Source of the DNA: Carposina sasakii
Taxonomy: Eukaryota; Arthropoda; Insecta; Lepidoptera; Carposinidae
Direction of reading: 5' to 3'
DNA length: 64,000 nucleotides
NCBI GenBank assembly: GCA_014607495.2
Contig: CP053169.1
Location: forward strand, 1,674,001-1,738,000
Position numbers and translations under genes: made by a program. Below the pieces are notes generated by a model that was not told where the DNA came from, searched no databases, and saw only the letters and a list, made by a program, of their open reading frames with translations. Shown here one piece after another: positions 44,920-55,380 of this stretch (positions are counted from its first letter, which is position 1; each line of letters opens with the position of its first letter).

Positions 44920-45000
44920 CATACATACATATAATCACGCCTTCATCCCTTACGGGGTAGGCAGAGCACCAAGGGCCGATAGAACCACATGGAGCCACTT
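44920..45000 (-). repeat. SINE-B fragment
   Basis: CATACATACATATAATCACG, TTACGGGGTAGGCAGAGCAC and GAACCACATGGAGCCACTTT. Truncated at the ATTTATTTA run. Confidence 0.7.
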
Positions 45001-45047
45001 TATTTATTTATTTATATTATTTATGTATGTATATTCTGTATATATAT

Positions 45048-45200
45048 GTGCTGATACGGAAATTCACCGGAATATATCAGCTACATCTCCGTCCGTGCAT
45101 TTCGTAAGAGTCGAATAAAAAAGTCAGGGGCGTTCTGTCAGGCGATGAGCAAGCAACTTACCACTAATACTATAGTATTATCATATCTGTGCTAATACGC
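45048..45200 (+). repeat. SINE-A fragment
   Basis: GTGCTGATACGGAAATTCAC, CATCTCCGTCCGTGCATTTC, GTAAGAGTCGA and GGCGATGAGCAAGCAACTTA show the head and middle. Confidence 0.65.
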
Positions 45201-45635
45201 AACTTTAGGTACAATATCTTAAATTTTTTTCTCATCTACAGTCGTGACTGCTAGTTAAAACTATATAGACGCAATAAACGTTTATTTAAAATCATCATAA
45301 TACCATTAGTAGTTTAACCGCAAGTTTATTCAAAAATAAATAATAAATTACCTAATTAACTTGCGAGTAGTTTTAACTTCCTAAATGCGACCCTGGCTTT
45401 TATAAAGATGTAATGTACCAATGTAATATAACCTGAACATTTTATAGGTAGGGACATTACTGACAAAAATGTACCTTATCTACACATATATGCAATTAAG
45501 ATAGCTTTTTGGACGTACTCACTTACCTCACTATGCTTTGTATGCAGTATAATGATAGTGGGAGACAAAATACTGTAAGCTATGATTAATTGCTAAGTTT
45601 GAAGCAAATTGTAATAATTTGATCATCAGACAATG
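45201..45635. other. Non-coding spacer
   Basis: Nothing recognised. Confidence 0.35.
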
Positions 45636-45638
45636 TTG

Positions 45639-45832
45639 TCATACTAATGTTATAAACGCGAATGTTTGTGAGTATGGATGGATGTTTGTTATGGTATGGA
45701 GTTAGCTGACACCCTGGCTACACATAGGCTACTTTTTATCCCGGGAAAATATTTTTATCCCGGATAATTTCGACATTTTGTTTCTTCTGTAGTCTACGCG
45801 GACGCAGTCACCCGCGCCGGGGCGTCTACTAG
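45639..45832 (+). mobile_element. Non-autonomous Helitron, type 2
   Basis: It starts TCATACTAATGTTATAAACG and has TTTATCCCGGGAAAATATTT. It ends in a decayed GCGGACGCAGTC hairpin, then GGCGTCTACTAG. It is followed by A rather than T and preceded by G, so the junctions have mutated. Confidence 0.7.
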
Positions 45833-46160
45833 ACATTTATATTTTTAAACACTTGAAGCTAATCAAAAATATACATATTTGTAAAAAAAACTGTTTTAAA
45901 ACTAAACTACATATGTATTTAATGACTTTATATTCGTAATGAAATGTAGACGACGCATCTCCTGGACTATAATCGTCCAAGAACACTCACGATTTGGCTA
46001 ACCTCATCGCATATGACAGTTGAGTCATAGGTCTTTTAACTCATGGTCGGTCTAGCTTTTACCTAGCTTTATTTGCGCCCTTATATCAGGTCTTTTCAAT
46101 TCTTTATCTTATTTTTACATGGATTGGAGAGTATAGTATACATTGTAGTGATATGTCTAG
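45833..46160. other. Non-coding spacer
   Basis: Nothing recognised. Confidence 0.35.
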
Positions 46161-46164
46161 ATTA

Positions 46165-46285
46165 CGGTTACCAGCCCGTAGCGTGGTGACTACGGACAAC
46201 ATCCCCTTATGGCGGTAGCCTTGTGGCGTGCCCTGAGGAGGCCTACGTCCAGCGGTGGACTGCCATAGACTGTTGTAAATATAAT
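46165..46285 (+). repeat. SINE-C fragment
   Basis: AGCGTGGTGACTACGGACAA, GCCTTGTGGCGTGCCCTGAG and GCCTACGTCCAGCGGTGGAC are the 3' half of the family. Confidence 0.75.
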
Positions 46286-46792
46286 GTAATAGTGTTATGG
46301 GATCATTGCACTAGGTAGGTACTAGGTAGGACAGCAAAAAAAAATCAAATTCCATTTTACAAAGTACGGTTTTAAACTTTGAGGTAGGTAGTGTGTTTTA
46401 CCCAATATGCTCTATTAAAAAATCGCCTCAAAATTTTTAAAGATCACATTAAAAAGATAACATGGTGATGGACAGACAGACAGCGGGAAGTGACATTGTT
46501 TTTAAATAATTGTAGTGATTCAAAATAAACTTGATGTATATAGGTACATATCTCCCTGCCTAGTAGGAACCTACCTACTGTAAAAGAAAACGGCAGTAGA
46601 TAAACTTAACAGCTGTATAGCACTATTCCTCTATGGCACTAGTGAAAGTGTATCATACAGTGCGTCCTGTATATCGCACTGTCATAGTAAAAACATTTTA
46701 CTAGTACAGTCATGACTACTAAGATGTATATAGGTACATTGTTGTTGGAATTTGAAGGATTTGCAAGGGCATAAGTACATTTGTGTATACAT
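46286..46792. other. Non-coding spacer
   Basis: Nothing recognised. The 79-codon minus frame (46639-46878) overlaps the next MITE. Confidence 0.35.
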
Positions 46793-46800
46793 GTTATGAC

Positions 46801-47045
46801 CATGAACGTATAAAGAACAACGGACGTAATGCTGTCAATGCACAGATTGAAGCACCGTAATGGCGGCGCGTTGCGCATGTGTCAGTATTTTCTAGTAGGC
46901 GCCGAGCTTACTATGATTTATGTGTGTGGGTGGATAACGCGTCAATACACATCCCTACTCCATGGAATATCGTTACCGAGCTTACTATGAATGCTTCACT
47001 CTGTGTAGTGACAACACTCTGTCCGTTATTTTTTATACGTTCATG
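46801..47045. mobile_element. MITE-4 copy, 245 bp, with 8-bp target duplication
   Basis: GTTATGAC at 46793-46800 and ATTATGAC at 47046-47053 (one mismatch) flank TIRs CATGAACGTATAAAGAACAA and, on the right, TTTTTTATACGTTCATG. The body has TAATGGCGGCGCGTTGCGC and two CCGAGCTTACTATGA motifs in direct order. hAT-like by duplication length. The inverse copy is at 38965-39210. Confidence 0.75.
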
Positions 47046-47104
47046 ATTATGACTGTTCATATATTTTTTTAATAAAATAAAATGGCCGCCACACGAGTAC
47101 TCTA

Positions 47105-47366
47105 CAGGATGTAACAAAAAGGGTATGTTAAGCGAAAAGCTATGTAAATAGCCCATTATAGAGAACCTATCCACAAAATTTGAGACTCGAAATCACATGT
47201 TTATTTTTCAAGATTGTACGAACTTTTTTTGAGATATTTAAAAATTCTCCATACTATCGGGGAAAAATAAAAATGTGATTTCGAGTCTCAAATTTTGTGG
47301 ATAGGTTCTCTGTAATGGGCTATTTACATAGCTTTTCGCTTAACATACCCTTTTTGTTACATCCTG
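47105..47366. mobile_element. MITE-2, 262-bp foldback element
   Basis: TA at 47103-47104 and 47367-47368. The left arm CAGGATGTAACAAAAAGGGT and GTTAAGCGAAAAGCTATG is mirrored almost perfectly by CATAGCTTTTCGCTTAACAT and ACCCTTTTTGTTACATCCTG. The arms exceed 100 bp, so the transcript would fold into one long hairpin. The 87-codon minus frame ends in it and is a shadow. Confidence 0.85.
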
Positions 47367-47368
47367 TA

Positions 47369-48540
47369 TACAACATACCCGCAGGCTGATTACGTATCAT
47401 TGTACAAATAAAGCGATAGCAATGTGATATAATGTCGATCGAGACATATTGGCAATTTACTTAATAATTCCTTCCTTCTATTTATGGCAGTAAATCGTGT
47501 TCTTTACAGACCAATTTTTTTAAACTTTTTGTTCTTAAAAAAACTTTCCAAAAAATATTAGGTATATTGGTTTGGTAAGTATCTTGGTTTATTCCTTAGC
47601 ACACACGGACGAAGTTGCAGGAAATGTGATTATAATTTAATAACTACGTATCCTGAACGACTTAGATAAACTACCTTTATTATTTTACTATAATACTAGG
47701 TATTTGGTGCACGAATTGTTATGCGGGCATGCGCGTGCGCAGTTGTAAGCACTGGGCTGGATTTAGGTTAGATTAGTGTTTAATTTTAGTTACACAATAA
47801 ATCTCACTTTTGATTCAAAATAAACCACCGCAACAGAGAAATGCAAATAAGCATAGAAAATACCAGGGGAACCTAGCAAGCGACTTTGAAGTATTTAAAC
47901 TAATAGAAACGACAGAATGAAGTATTTATGAATATTAAATACCCGACTGCGTAAAATTTTTGACACAGTGTCACTCGCAGACGACTATAATGAATCTAAT
48001 GAAACCTTTCAAGCTTAAATGCGGTAATTAGGCTCTAGAGCGTGCACTCGAAAACATAGCCTTTATTCTGGCGTAGTCGAGTAATAATCATTGACAATGA
48101 ACCTACCTTTCTATCCATCTTATCAATGTGATACCCAAATTTTTTGTGCAAATAAAATTTTATTGTATACCTAGTTTTCTAAGTCCGGCCCTGTCGAAAG
48201 CTAGACCAAATCCAGTCGTGGTGTCGCTTGCGCTTGCGCATGATTCGTTGTCCTGCATATTAATGTTAGTGTGAGTAATCACGTATTAGAAGGTCGAGTA
48301 GATTGTGCCCAGTATTTTGTTGTTGCTAATGTTGCGATTAGGTCAAATGATATATTCACAGTAATAAAACATGACAGTATTTTTATTATGAATAGTCACT
48401 CCACATCTAAATAACCTCTGAACTAAAATTATTTGCAATAATAACTAAACCTACGTAAAAAAAAAACTAGAGCTACAAAATAAAATAAAATTTACAAATG
48501 AATAATCTTTCTTAGGTACCTATTTGTATAACAAAATTCA
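47369..48540. other. Non-coding stretch
   Basis: Nothing recognised. A few GC-rich spots (GCATGCGCGTGCGCAG at 47728) have no assigned role. Confidence 0.35.
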
Positions 48541-48544
48541 AAAA

Positions 48545-48686
48545 ATTTATTCGAGCTGTCTGTCTGTCCCTATGTATGATTTGATCTTTCAAATGACACA
48601 ACGGAATTTGATGCGGTTTTTTAATAGATAGAGTGATTCAAGAGGAATCAGCATTGCACCTCTGCGACGCCGGGGCGGGTCGCTAG
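48545..48686 (+). mobile_element. Helitron, type 3
   Basis: CTGTCTGTCTGTCCCTATG, GGAATTTGATGCGGTTTTTT and GCGACGCCGGGGCGGGTCGC lead to CTAG at 48683-48686, followed by T. A GC-rich end before CTAG-T suits a Helitron. The 5' TC was not identified. Confidence 0.6.
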
Positions 48687-48702
48687 TTACCTATACACAA
48701 GG

Positions 48703-48830
48703 CTGTGCTTCAAAATGGGTTAACTGAAACTGCAGAATCACCAGATTCTACCTCCGGGCCATATATAGGTAAAAGATCACTAGCTAGCTCATCGCCAACT
48801 CCTGAGCTTCTTAAAATCGACTCAACATGA
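48703..48830 (-). repeat. SINE-A fragment
   Basis: GGCTGTGCTTCAAAATGGGT, CTGCAGAATCACCAGATTC and AGCTAGCTCATCGCCAACTC follow family order. Confidence 0.6.
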
Positions 48831-49155
48831 AAATAGGTTTCGAAAGTTAACTAAATTAAAAAGGCAACTTCCTCTAGCACAATAACAACCGGAACTGCTA
48901 AATCCAAAGCACTTATTCCGCTTTTATCGTTTTAAAACAATCGAAACGGCATTTAATAATGAGCAATACAAAGAAAAGATAATAATTTGTCACACGGAGA
49001 TAGCATAATTATATTACCTCTTCCCATCGCAAAATGTCGGAAAAAAGCAAGCAAATTGCTGATGGCACGACAATTGAAGAACTGAGTACGAATGCCAGTT
49101 ATGATAAGACAGTTCCGTATATATCTCTTTTATGTACTTATAATAGTAAATATTT
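48831..49155. other. Non-coding spacer
   Basis: Nothing recognised. Confidence 0.35.
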
Positions 49156-49156
49156 A

Positions 49157-49461
49157 TCTATACATATAGTAAAAATGTAACGGATCGCTGTCTGTACATG
49201 GAAGATATATGAGAAAAAATATTATAGGAGACCTTTATCAACGCAATAGTACCCAAAAGAATGATTTTTGGAATTATTGTATGTTTGTCGGTTTGTCTGT
49301 GCGTTTGTGCACGCTAATCTCAGAAACGGCTGAACCGATTTCGATGCAGTTTTCAGGAATATATTGTGACAGGTCCCACTTAACATATAGGCTTTTATCC
49401 TGGATAATTACATTTTGTTTTTTCTATAGTCCACGCGGACGGAGTCGCGGGCATCCACTAG
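49157..49461 (+). mobile_element. Non-autonomous Helitron, type 1, well-preserved ends
   Basis: It starts TCTATACATATAGTAAAAAT after A (49156). It ends GCGGACGGAGTCGCGGGCAT, then CCACTAG at 49461, followed by T. The hairpin GCGGAC/GTCGC precedes the end by about 10 nt. 305 bp, non-coding. The 92-codon frame inside is the repeat frame also seen at 23035. Confidence 0.85.
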
Positions 49462-49462
49462 T

Positions 49463-50090
49463 TATAATAATATGTAGGTATAGATAATCTCACACAATCA
49501 GTTTTTATCAAGAAATTCCAGGCCGTTACAGGGCTTTATAGTCATCAACCATAATGTGGAATTCCACCAAGTCACTAGCTCTTGCAATGTTATGGGTAAA
49601 TAATTATAATTTAGATTCTAAAATCCTAAATATACAGGAAAGGCTTGATAGTTTCTGAACAGAGATACGATGTCCCTGCTAATCCAAGAAAAAACCAATC
49701 TCAATTCACATAATAAAAGAGCAAAACACCTAGGTCCTAGAAATCTATGAGGTAGGTAGGCCAATTGCGCCAAAGTACCTTTACAGTTTCTTATGGACTA
49801 AGGAAAATATCTTCTTTGATAGAACATTAAAGTATCATGAATATGAAGCACTATTGTATACCTAACATATTTATTAATAAACTACTTTCTTCATACTCGC
49901 ACACATACAGAAAACGCTGGTAATAAACGTAGGAAATGCGGGAAAAGTAATAAACCGCGGTTGTGCGTCTAAAAAAAAACAAGATTTATATGCAATTATA
50001 TTTCGTCACGAACGAATTAGATTGACCACCACATACATACCAACCTATTGTCATATCTTTATAGTATAGTTGTATGCGAAGTTGTTATTG
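49463..50090. other. Non-coding spacer
   Basis: Nothing recognised. Confidence 0.35.
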
Positions 50091-50092
50091 AT

Positions 50093-50295
50093 GTGCTGAT
50101 GCGAAGCTTCACTATAATACATCAGCTGCATTTCCTTCTGTACATGAAGAGACGGCTAAGGAAGTCTGGCGTTCTCATAGGTGATAAACTAGCAACTTAT
50201 CGATAATTTAAATCTGTCTCCGCTATGCTGTGAGGAAGTGGGATCGAGTTATGAGTCTGTAGTTTTACCCCATTTCAAGAACACAGCAGCGTGTA
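50093..50295 (+). repeat. SINE-A copy
   Basis: GTGCTGATGCGAAGCTTCAC, ACATCAGCTGCATTTCCTTC, GATAAACTAGCAACTTAT and the tail ACACAGCAGCGTGT. The middle is diverged. Confidence 0.7.
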
Positions 50296-50322
50296 AAATC
50301 TATTAACATTTTATGCCTTCTT

Positions 50323-50713
50323 ATGAGAGGGCAGTTGAGATGGTGCGGTCATCTTATACGCATGGACGCCTCTCGATTGCCTAGGTCCGTTTTCTACTCA
50401 GAACTGTCCTGTGGAAAACTGAGGCCTGGTGGACAATATCTCCGATACAAGGATATTCTAAAACGACAACTAACGTCCTGCGGCTTGTCGCACGGTACGT
50501 GGGAGAGAGAGAGTGGCGCAAGGCAATCAAGACAGGCACTGAAGAGTTTGAAGAAGCTCGTCTCAAGGAACTCGACTCCAAGCGACACGCCCGAAAAAAT
50601 CGTCCAACTACACGTACAATGTAAACGGGCAGTTACAGTGCAACATATGCAGCCGCACGTTTAAGACCAAGTTCGGTTTCGCGAGTCATATTCGTGGACA
50701 CGCCAGGAACTGA
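50323..50713 (+). pseudogene. LINE (non-LTR) polymerase C-terminal domain with C2H2 finger, two frameshifts
   Basis: The first frame reads MRGQLRWCGHLIRMDASRLP, then VFYSELSCGKLRPGGQYLRY and KDILKRQL. This is the (L)RW.GH..RM...R.P....Y.EL..G.R..GGQ..RYKD.LK motif of the C-terminal region of many animal LINE reverse transcriptases. A shift after GTW gives EWRKAIKTGTEEFEEARLKE. A second gives NVNGQLQCNICSRTFKTKFG and ASHIRGHARN before a stop. The C2-x12-H-x3-H finger is complete. The copy is 5'-truncated and dead. The LINE clade is not fixed by this fragment. Confidence 0.8.
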
Positions 50714-51580
50714 TAAGGTGTCGCCGTCGACGGATACTCCAAATGTGATGCATGGCAGGTAATGTGGAGTTGTGAAAGCGCCTCAATCTAGTTCATTCTC
50801 ATTACCTGAGATGCTTCATGCGTGAGTTCATGGTTCAAATGGCTCCGATTTTCACGTCCGTCGACATAATAATTATGTCTACGCTCGACATATATATCTT
50901 CCCAAATATCTAACAGCGAATTGGCGGATTTACATTTTTTTTCTTTGGAATTACTTATAATATTGTAATAATACATTTTGTAATATTGTTGGATTAATTA
51001 AATATTATTCGCATGCCACATTTTTTTGCGAAACATGTCTTTGATCTAGTAATGTTATAATAACTTTGTTGTACTTACCATGTTTGGGGCAACATTTTCA
51101 TTTTAAATTTTCTACACTCTACATTCATATCTAATGCCCTTGATACCTAAGCAATAGTGCTTGTAATATCAGCTGTTCAAATAGTCGCCATTTTGTTTTT
51201 CAAATGTATGGAAATTTATGTCGAGTAGATATTATGTCGAGGTATATGAGAATCGGAGCCCAGATGACAACATACTCGTATTACTGGGTCAAGAAACTTC
51301 TCTAGTGTGAACAATGACTTTTCTCTAACCCTATTTCCATAAGTTTCTAAATATCTTTTTTATTATGAGTAATTTATAAACAAAGTGTGATTAAACCTTA
51401 TAATAATGACATTAGGATTTTAGAGCGTTTATAGACGCATGAAAAAATACATTAGCCATATTAGCCTTAGAATAATGATTCGCTGCGGAGCGAAGACCAA
51501 TCATTAATCTAAGATACTAGCAGACAAAAGGCAACAATTTTCTTTCTGTGTTTTCATTAGTTTACACATGGTTATACACA
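50714..51580. other. Non-coding spacer
   Basis: Nothing recognised. Confidence 0.35.
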
Positions 51581-51582
51581 TG

Positions 51583-51755
51583 TAGACCTCCCTCAGGGCA
51601 CGCCACAAGGTTACTGCCATAGGGGGGGTTTTTGTCCATAGTTACCAGACTATTATGAATTATCATGTATAAAACTACATGTAAAATATTTAAAACGCAT
51701 CGTGGTTGCTGGGCAGGCGGTATACCCATGAGCAGACATGGGGTGGTGCTCTAAT
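51583..51755 (-). repeat. SINE-C fragment, interrupted
   Basis: CAGGGCACGCCACAAGGTTA and TTTTTGTCCATAGTTACCAG stop at 51648. About 60 unrelated bases follow, then TTGCTGGGCAGGCGG and ATGAGCAGACATGGGGTGGT resume the family. Confidence 0.6.
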
Positions 51756-51769
51756 ACATATCTGAATTT

Positions 51770-51912
51770 CATGCTAGTTTTTCGGGCTCCGTGACCAAAG
51801 GGTTTTTTTCACAGTTAGCTAGGCAAACGTTTCACCGCCATCGTGATGCGGCCTAAGGTGGTACATGTTTGCCTAGATAACGTTGTAATGCTCGGAAAAA
51901 CGGGATCCTATT
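51770..51912. repeat. Foldback MITE-like hairpin
   Basis: AGTTAGCTAGGCAAACGTTT (51813) is mirrored by CATGTTTGCCTAGATAACGT (51864). The outer blocks TTTTTCGGGCTCCG and CTCGGAAAAACGGGATCC extend it. About 140 bp. Confidence 0.6.
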
Positions 51913-52968
51913 ACAAAGAATCACCTGTCCATCTGTCTATCACGAGGTTGTATCTCACGAACCATGATAACTAGACCGTTGAAATTTTCACAGATGATCA
52001 TTTTCTAATCCGACCGGTTGGAGTGGAGGTTATTCTACTGTTTTTCTATGTTTGGTCTGTGTAGTGTTTCAAAGGAACATACATACATACATACATAGGC
52101 TGTTAAACACATTACCACTCCTTTGCGTTGCGCAGTCGGGTAAAAAGTGATTGATTGTTATAGTTTTATTACTCAATGATCAATGAAGAGCAAACTTGGC
52201 CTTGTTTTGTGGTTTTTTGTTTACTTTCTTGTATAGAATAGAATAGAGTAGATTTTTATTTGAAAATTACACATACACGGACAGAAGTAACATAGAAAAA
52301 GACAATAGAAATAGGGTAGAAATACAGATCAAAAGAAGTAAGTAGACAGGGAGAAGAAACATGAAACGAAGAACAGTAAGTAGAACTGTGTGCCCTATTT
52401 GGAGCCCGTTAGTGACGTCCCTTGTGTTTATTTATCGATAATTTCTGATTTTTTTTTTTTCGGAAACGAACGATTTTGTTGATTTTTAAAGAACGTCTTA
52501 TGTGCCTACTATTTTCAAATACTGGGGAAATTTATGATTAAGTTTAACCTTTGGTTAACCAACTTATGAAATAAGAAGGTACTTACTACTTTATACCTGA
52601 GTACTTACGTAATTATTTTTACATTTTCATATATAGGTACAATTTAGGTACATGAAACTCCACCTATGCAGAACTTCTTTGTTTTTAATTAATACCTATA
52701 TAAAATTAATGAAAACTATGTAAATATTGTAATTTTATATTATTTTGCAGCGTAGGTTTGCGTCATGCATTTTTCGATACACTTGAATAAATATGACACG
52801 TTTTCAATTTTATTGTACAGCAGTCGTTAAAATGGAAGTATTAGCTTTCCAATATTATTTAAACACACGTATTTGAAAATGCACTGATAAGAAAAATGTA
52901 GGTAAGTATGTATTTTCATATATGATGTGCTAGTGACACATCCTCTGCGAAAACTTTAGAATTTCCGT
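51913..52968. other. Non-coding stretch with simple repeat
   Basis: (CATA)n at about 52078-52097. A purine-rich block with many AAGTA/GAAGAA words at 52255-52390 looks like a LINE 3' tail but was not identified. Confidence 0.4.
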
Positions 52969-52970
52969 TA

Positions 52971-53264
52971 CACAGAATGTTTTTTGGTCGTCAACGTTCC
53001 CGAAAACTACGGAATTTCCTCATCATCACCATCATTTTTCTCCATGGAAGCATACCTGGGAAGTGTCTGGTTAGGGTCCAAAGTTGAGTAAATAGACTGC
53101 GTTTTTCTGCATAAATGCATATAGACGCGCGTAACAAGATTTTTTCACGAGAAATAATTAATATCTGTCTATGAAAAAACTAGCATAAACACTATAAATT
53201 TCACCTGACCAAGTAATTAATAGTACGAACCCTTCGTTAAGGGTGGCAACGAAAAAACATCCTG
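52971..53264 (+). mobile_element. MITE-1 copy with internal deletion
   Basis: TA at 52969-52970 and 53265-53266. Ends are CAGAATGTTTTTTGGTCGTC and GGCAACGAAAAAACATCCTG. At 294 bp it lacks the ATTTTTTTTGGCATAAACT block of full-length copies and is shortened elsewhere. Confidence 0.8.
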
Positions 53265-53339
53265 TATAGGTTCTTTTATTTTTAATACTTTCTAGTATTC
53301 TAATAATTTCTAGATAGTATTGAGAGATATAGTATTCCT

Positions 53340-53475
53340 AAATAACTCAAAAATATTCATATACATACACAATCTTAAAAACATGTAATTACGAGTCCTA
53401 AATTTTGAGAATATTTCTCTATAGTGGGATATGTCTATAGCAATTTGCTTAACAAACCCTTTTTTATACTTACAT
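53340..53475. repeat. MITE-2 relic
   Basis: CAATCTTAAAAACATGTAAT, TTCTCTATAGTGGGATATGT and GCTTAACAAACCCTTTTT are diverged matches to the right half of the foldback family. Confidence 0.5.
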
Positions 53476-53516
53476 ACTTACTGTATATTTGCCTTATATC
53501 ACATACAGTTGGTATA

Positions 53517-53846
53517 CAGAGTGTAGATGACAACCAGGCAAATACTGAAATGCTGAACAAGTACCATTGTGTTGAGTTATACAACAGTGTTATAACTCGC
53601 AGGAAATGTATTTTTGATTTGATTATAAGTAATCTTTGCTCTCCGCGACAATTATATCGAGCGATCCTTTGACTTTAAATGGGCTTATTGGTTATTGTGT
53701 GACACATTGCTGTTTTTTGGATCACTGTGACTCTCCATTAGAGTTAAATTTTGGAATTTTCCTGCGAAACTCTTCAGTGTTTTCCCCTCAGAATCATGGT
53801 CTGAAGTCATGGTATCAATATTTGCCTGGCTGTCACAAAGACTCTG
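53517..53846. mobile_element. MITE-3, 330 bp, TA target
   Basis: TA at 53515-53516 and 53847-53848. Left CAGAGTGTAGATGACAACCA with GGCAAATACTGA is mirrored by TATTTGCCTGGCTGTCACAA and AGACTCTG. A partial inverse copy lies at 35340-35523. The 75- and 82-codon frames across it are shadows. Confidence 0.75.
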
Positions 53847-53848
53847 TA

Positions 53849-54420
53849 TACAAACCTCAATAACTTTCTACCGTTAATAACAACAATAGACAGCAACAAT
53901 GCACATGGGAAGCACCATGGACGCCGCAAAAACCCTCTTCCTCTACCCTTCCGGGGCGGAAACGAAGAAGTTTTTACTTAAATCCAATTAAAACGAATTA
54001 ATCGCTTTAACCGTCGTGACTTATGTAAGACGTGTGTCCTACAATAGTTCTGTATTACACTTATAGTGGTGTCAATGTACCTGCTATGCGCCACGGTTAT
54101 GCGATAAGATCTGCACGCAAGGTATTGTACGTATAACGGTTATTCGGCGACTTTGCTTGCTAAAAATATTGAGACAGAATCCAATTTCGAAGCTTAATTT
54201 TTGAGCTAGTATTGTACATACATTTCTTAGTAATGTTTTTGATAGGCGAGGGCGACACATAAGGATCACGATTAAGCTTGTAAATCTTGTCCTAATAAAA
54301 CATACCTACTCCCTTAAAAAAAGTTCCGGCCAGATACTTAACTTTGTTTCTGCAGATTTGATATTTATATGTGAGATACGAGAGTCGCTTTTATCCATCT
54401 CATGTCCAACTTTGAAGATG
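53849..54420. other. Non-coding spacer
   Basis: Nothing recognised. Confidence 0.35.
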
Positions 54421-54989
54421 AGAACGTCCTACTTAATATAATATTAAAGCTGTTGCCCGCGACTTCGTCCGCGTCAACAAACAGAATAAAATATTTTAAA
54501 GTACTTCTGCGTAAATTATATTTTTTGTTTTATTTTCTTGTGGCAGAAGAACATACTGATTTTCTCCGCAAATCTTGAAACGCGACATATAATTGGCCGT
54601 GTGAAAAGCAGTCACGTATCAATTCCAAAGTGTTTAAACGTTTGCCCTGTGATTTATTAATGTTACAGCAAAAGATAACTTAACAGGGAATTGAATTCTT
54701 TTAAAATGTTGAATAACTTTTTGTATTTTCATATTTCAAAGTTAGCTGGGCTGAGGGTTCTGATAGTCTAGACCTTCAATTTTTTTCTTTCTATCATTTC
54801 TACGTGATAACTTGACCGTTTACGCAGCGCACGCAACGGAAGTCTCAAAGTTGAATAATTTTCCCCGTTTTTCCACATTTTCCTCATTCTTCGTCCTATT
54901 GGTCGCACTGTGATGATATATAGCCTAAAGCCTTCCTCGATAAATGGACTATCCAACACAAAAAGAACGTCCTACTTAATATCATATTA
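54421..54989 (-). mobile_element. Helitron-derived segment flanked by 26-bp direct repeats
   Basis: On the minus strand it ends GCGGACGAAGTCGCGGGCAA then CAGCTTT, close to the Helitron GCGGAC..GTCGCGGG...CTAG end. The helicase remnant lies just upstream of that end. Farther upstream (54740-54960), GGAAGGCTTTAGGCTATATA recalls DNA found in insect Helitrons. Direct repeats beginning AGAACGTCCTACTTAATAT lie at 54421-54446 and 54964-54989 (one mismatch in 26). Confidence 0.65.
54530..54705 (-). pseudogene. Helitron Rep/helicase C-terminal remnant (Pif1-like motif region)
   Basis: On the minus strand the sequence reads FKRIQFPVKLSFAVT. After a one-base shift it continues INKSQGKRLNTLELIRD, then CFSHGQLYVAFQDLRRKSV, and a stop at 54530. 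These match the end of Pif1-type helicases carried by Helitrons (F.R.QFP..L.FA.TINKSQGQT...CFSHGQLYVA.SR). The Gln-Thr of SQGQT is changed to SQGKR and the usual SR(V) is QDL, so it is dead. In life this domain unwinds DNA during rolling-circle transposition. Confidence 0.85.
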
Positions 54990-55380
54990 TTTTAATGTGC
55001 TACCATACTATAGCTACAAGACTGCTAAAACGAATATACATACCTATACATTGTACCCTGTTCGAATAAAGGTGCCTAACGTCCTTGTTTCCGCCGATGA
55101 TACCTCTTTGCTAAACTAAACAATGGTCACAGATTTTAGTATCCAAACAGCAATTACTGTATCTAGATATTCAGGTTACAAAAACAATAGACCAAGTCAA
55201 GGTACCAAAGTTTATATTATTTATTGTTCTTGCCATTTTAATTGGCGTCTGTCGAAAATTTAGGTTATGTTATGTGGCCTCGGAGATAGAGAGGAATGCA
55301 CTTTTAGATTTGACTTCGAACATCATCTTACTTATTGATGGGTTTTATATAAAATTTTATATAAAATAATGACCAATTAA
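54990..55380. other. Non-coding, probably intronic, spacer
   Basis: Contains the short palindrome TATATAAAATTTTATATAAA at 55346. Nothing else was recognised. Confidence 0.4.
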
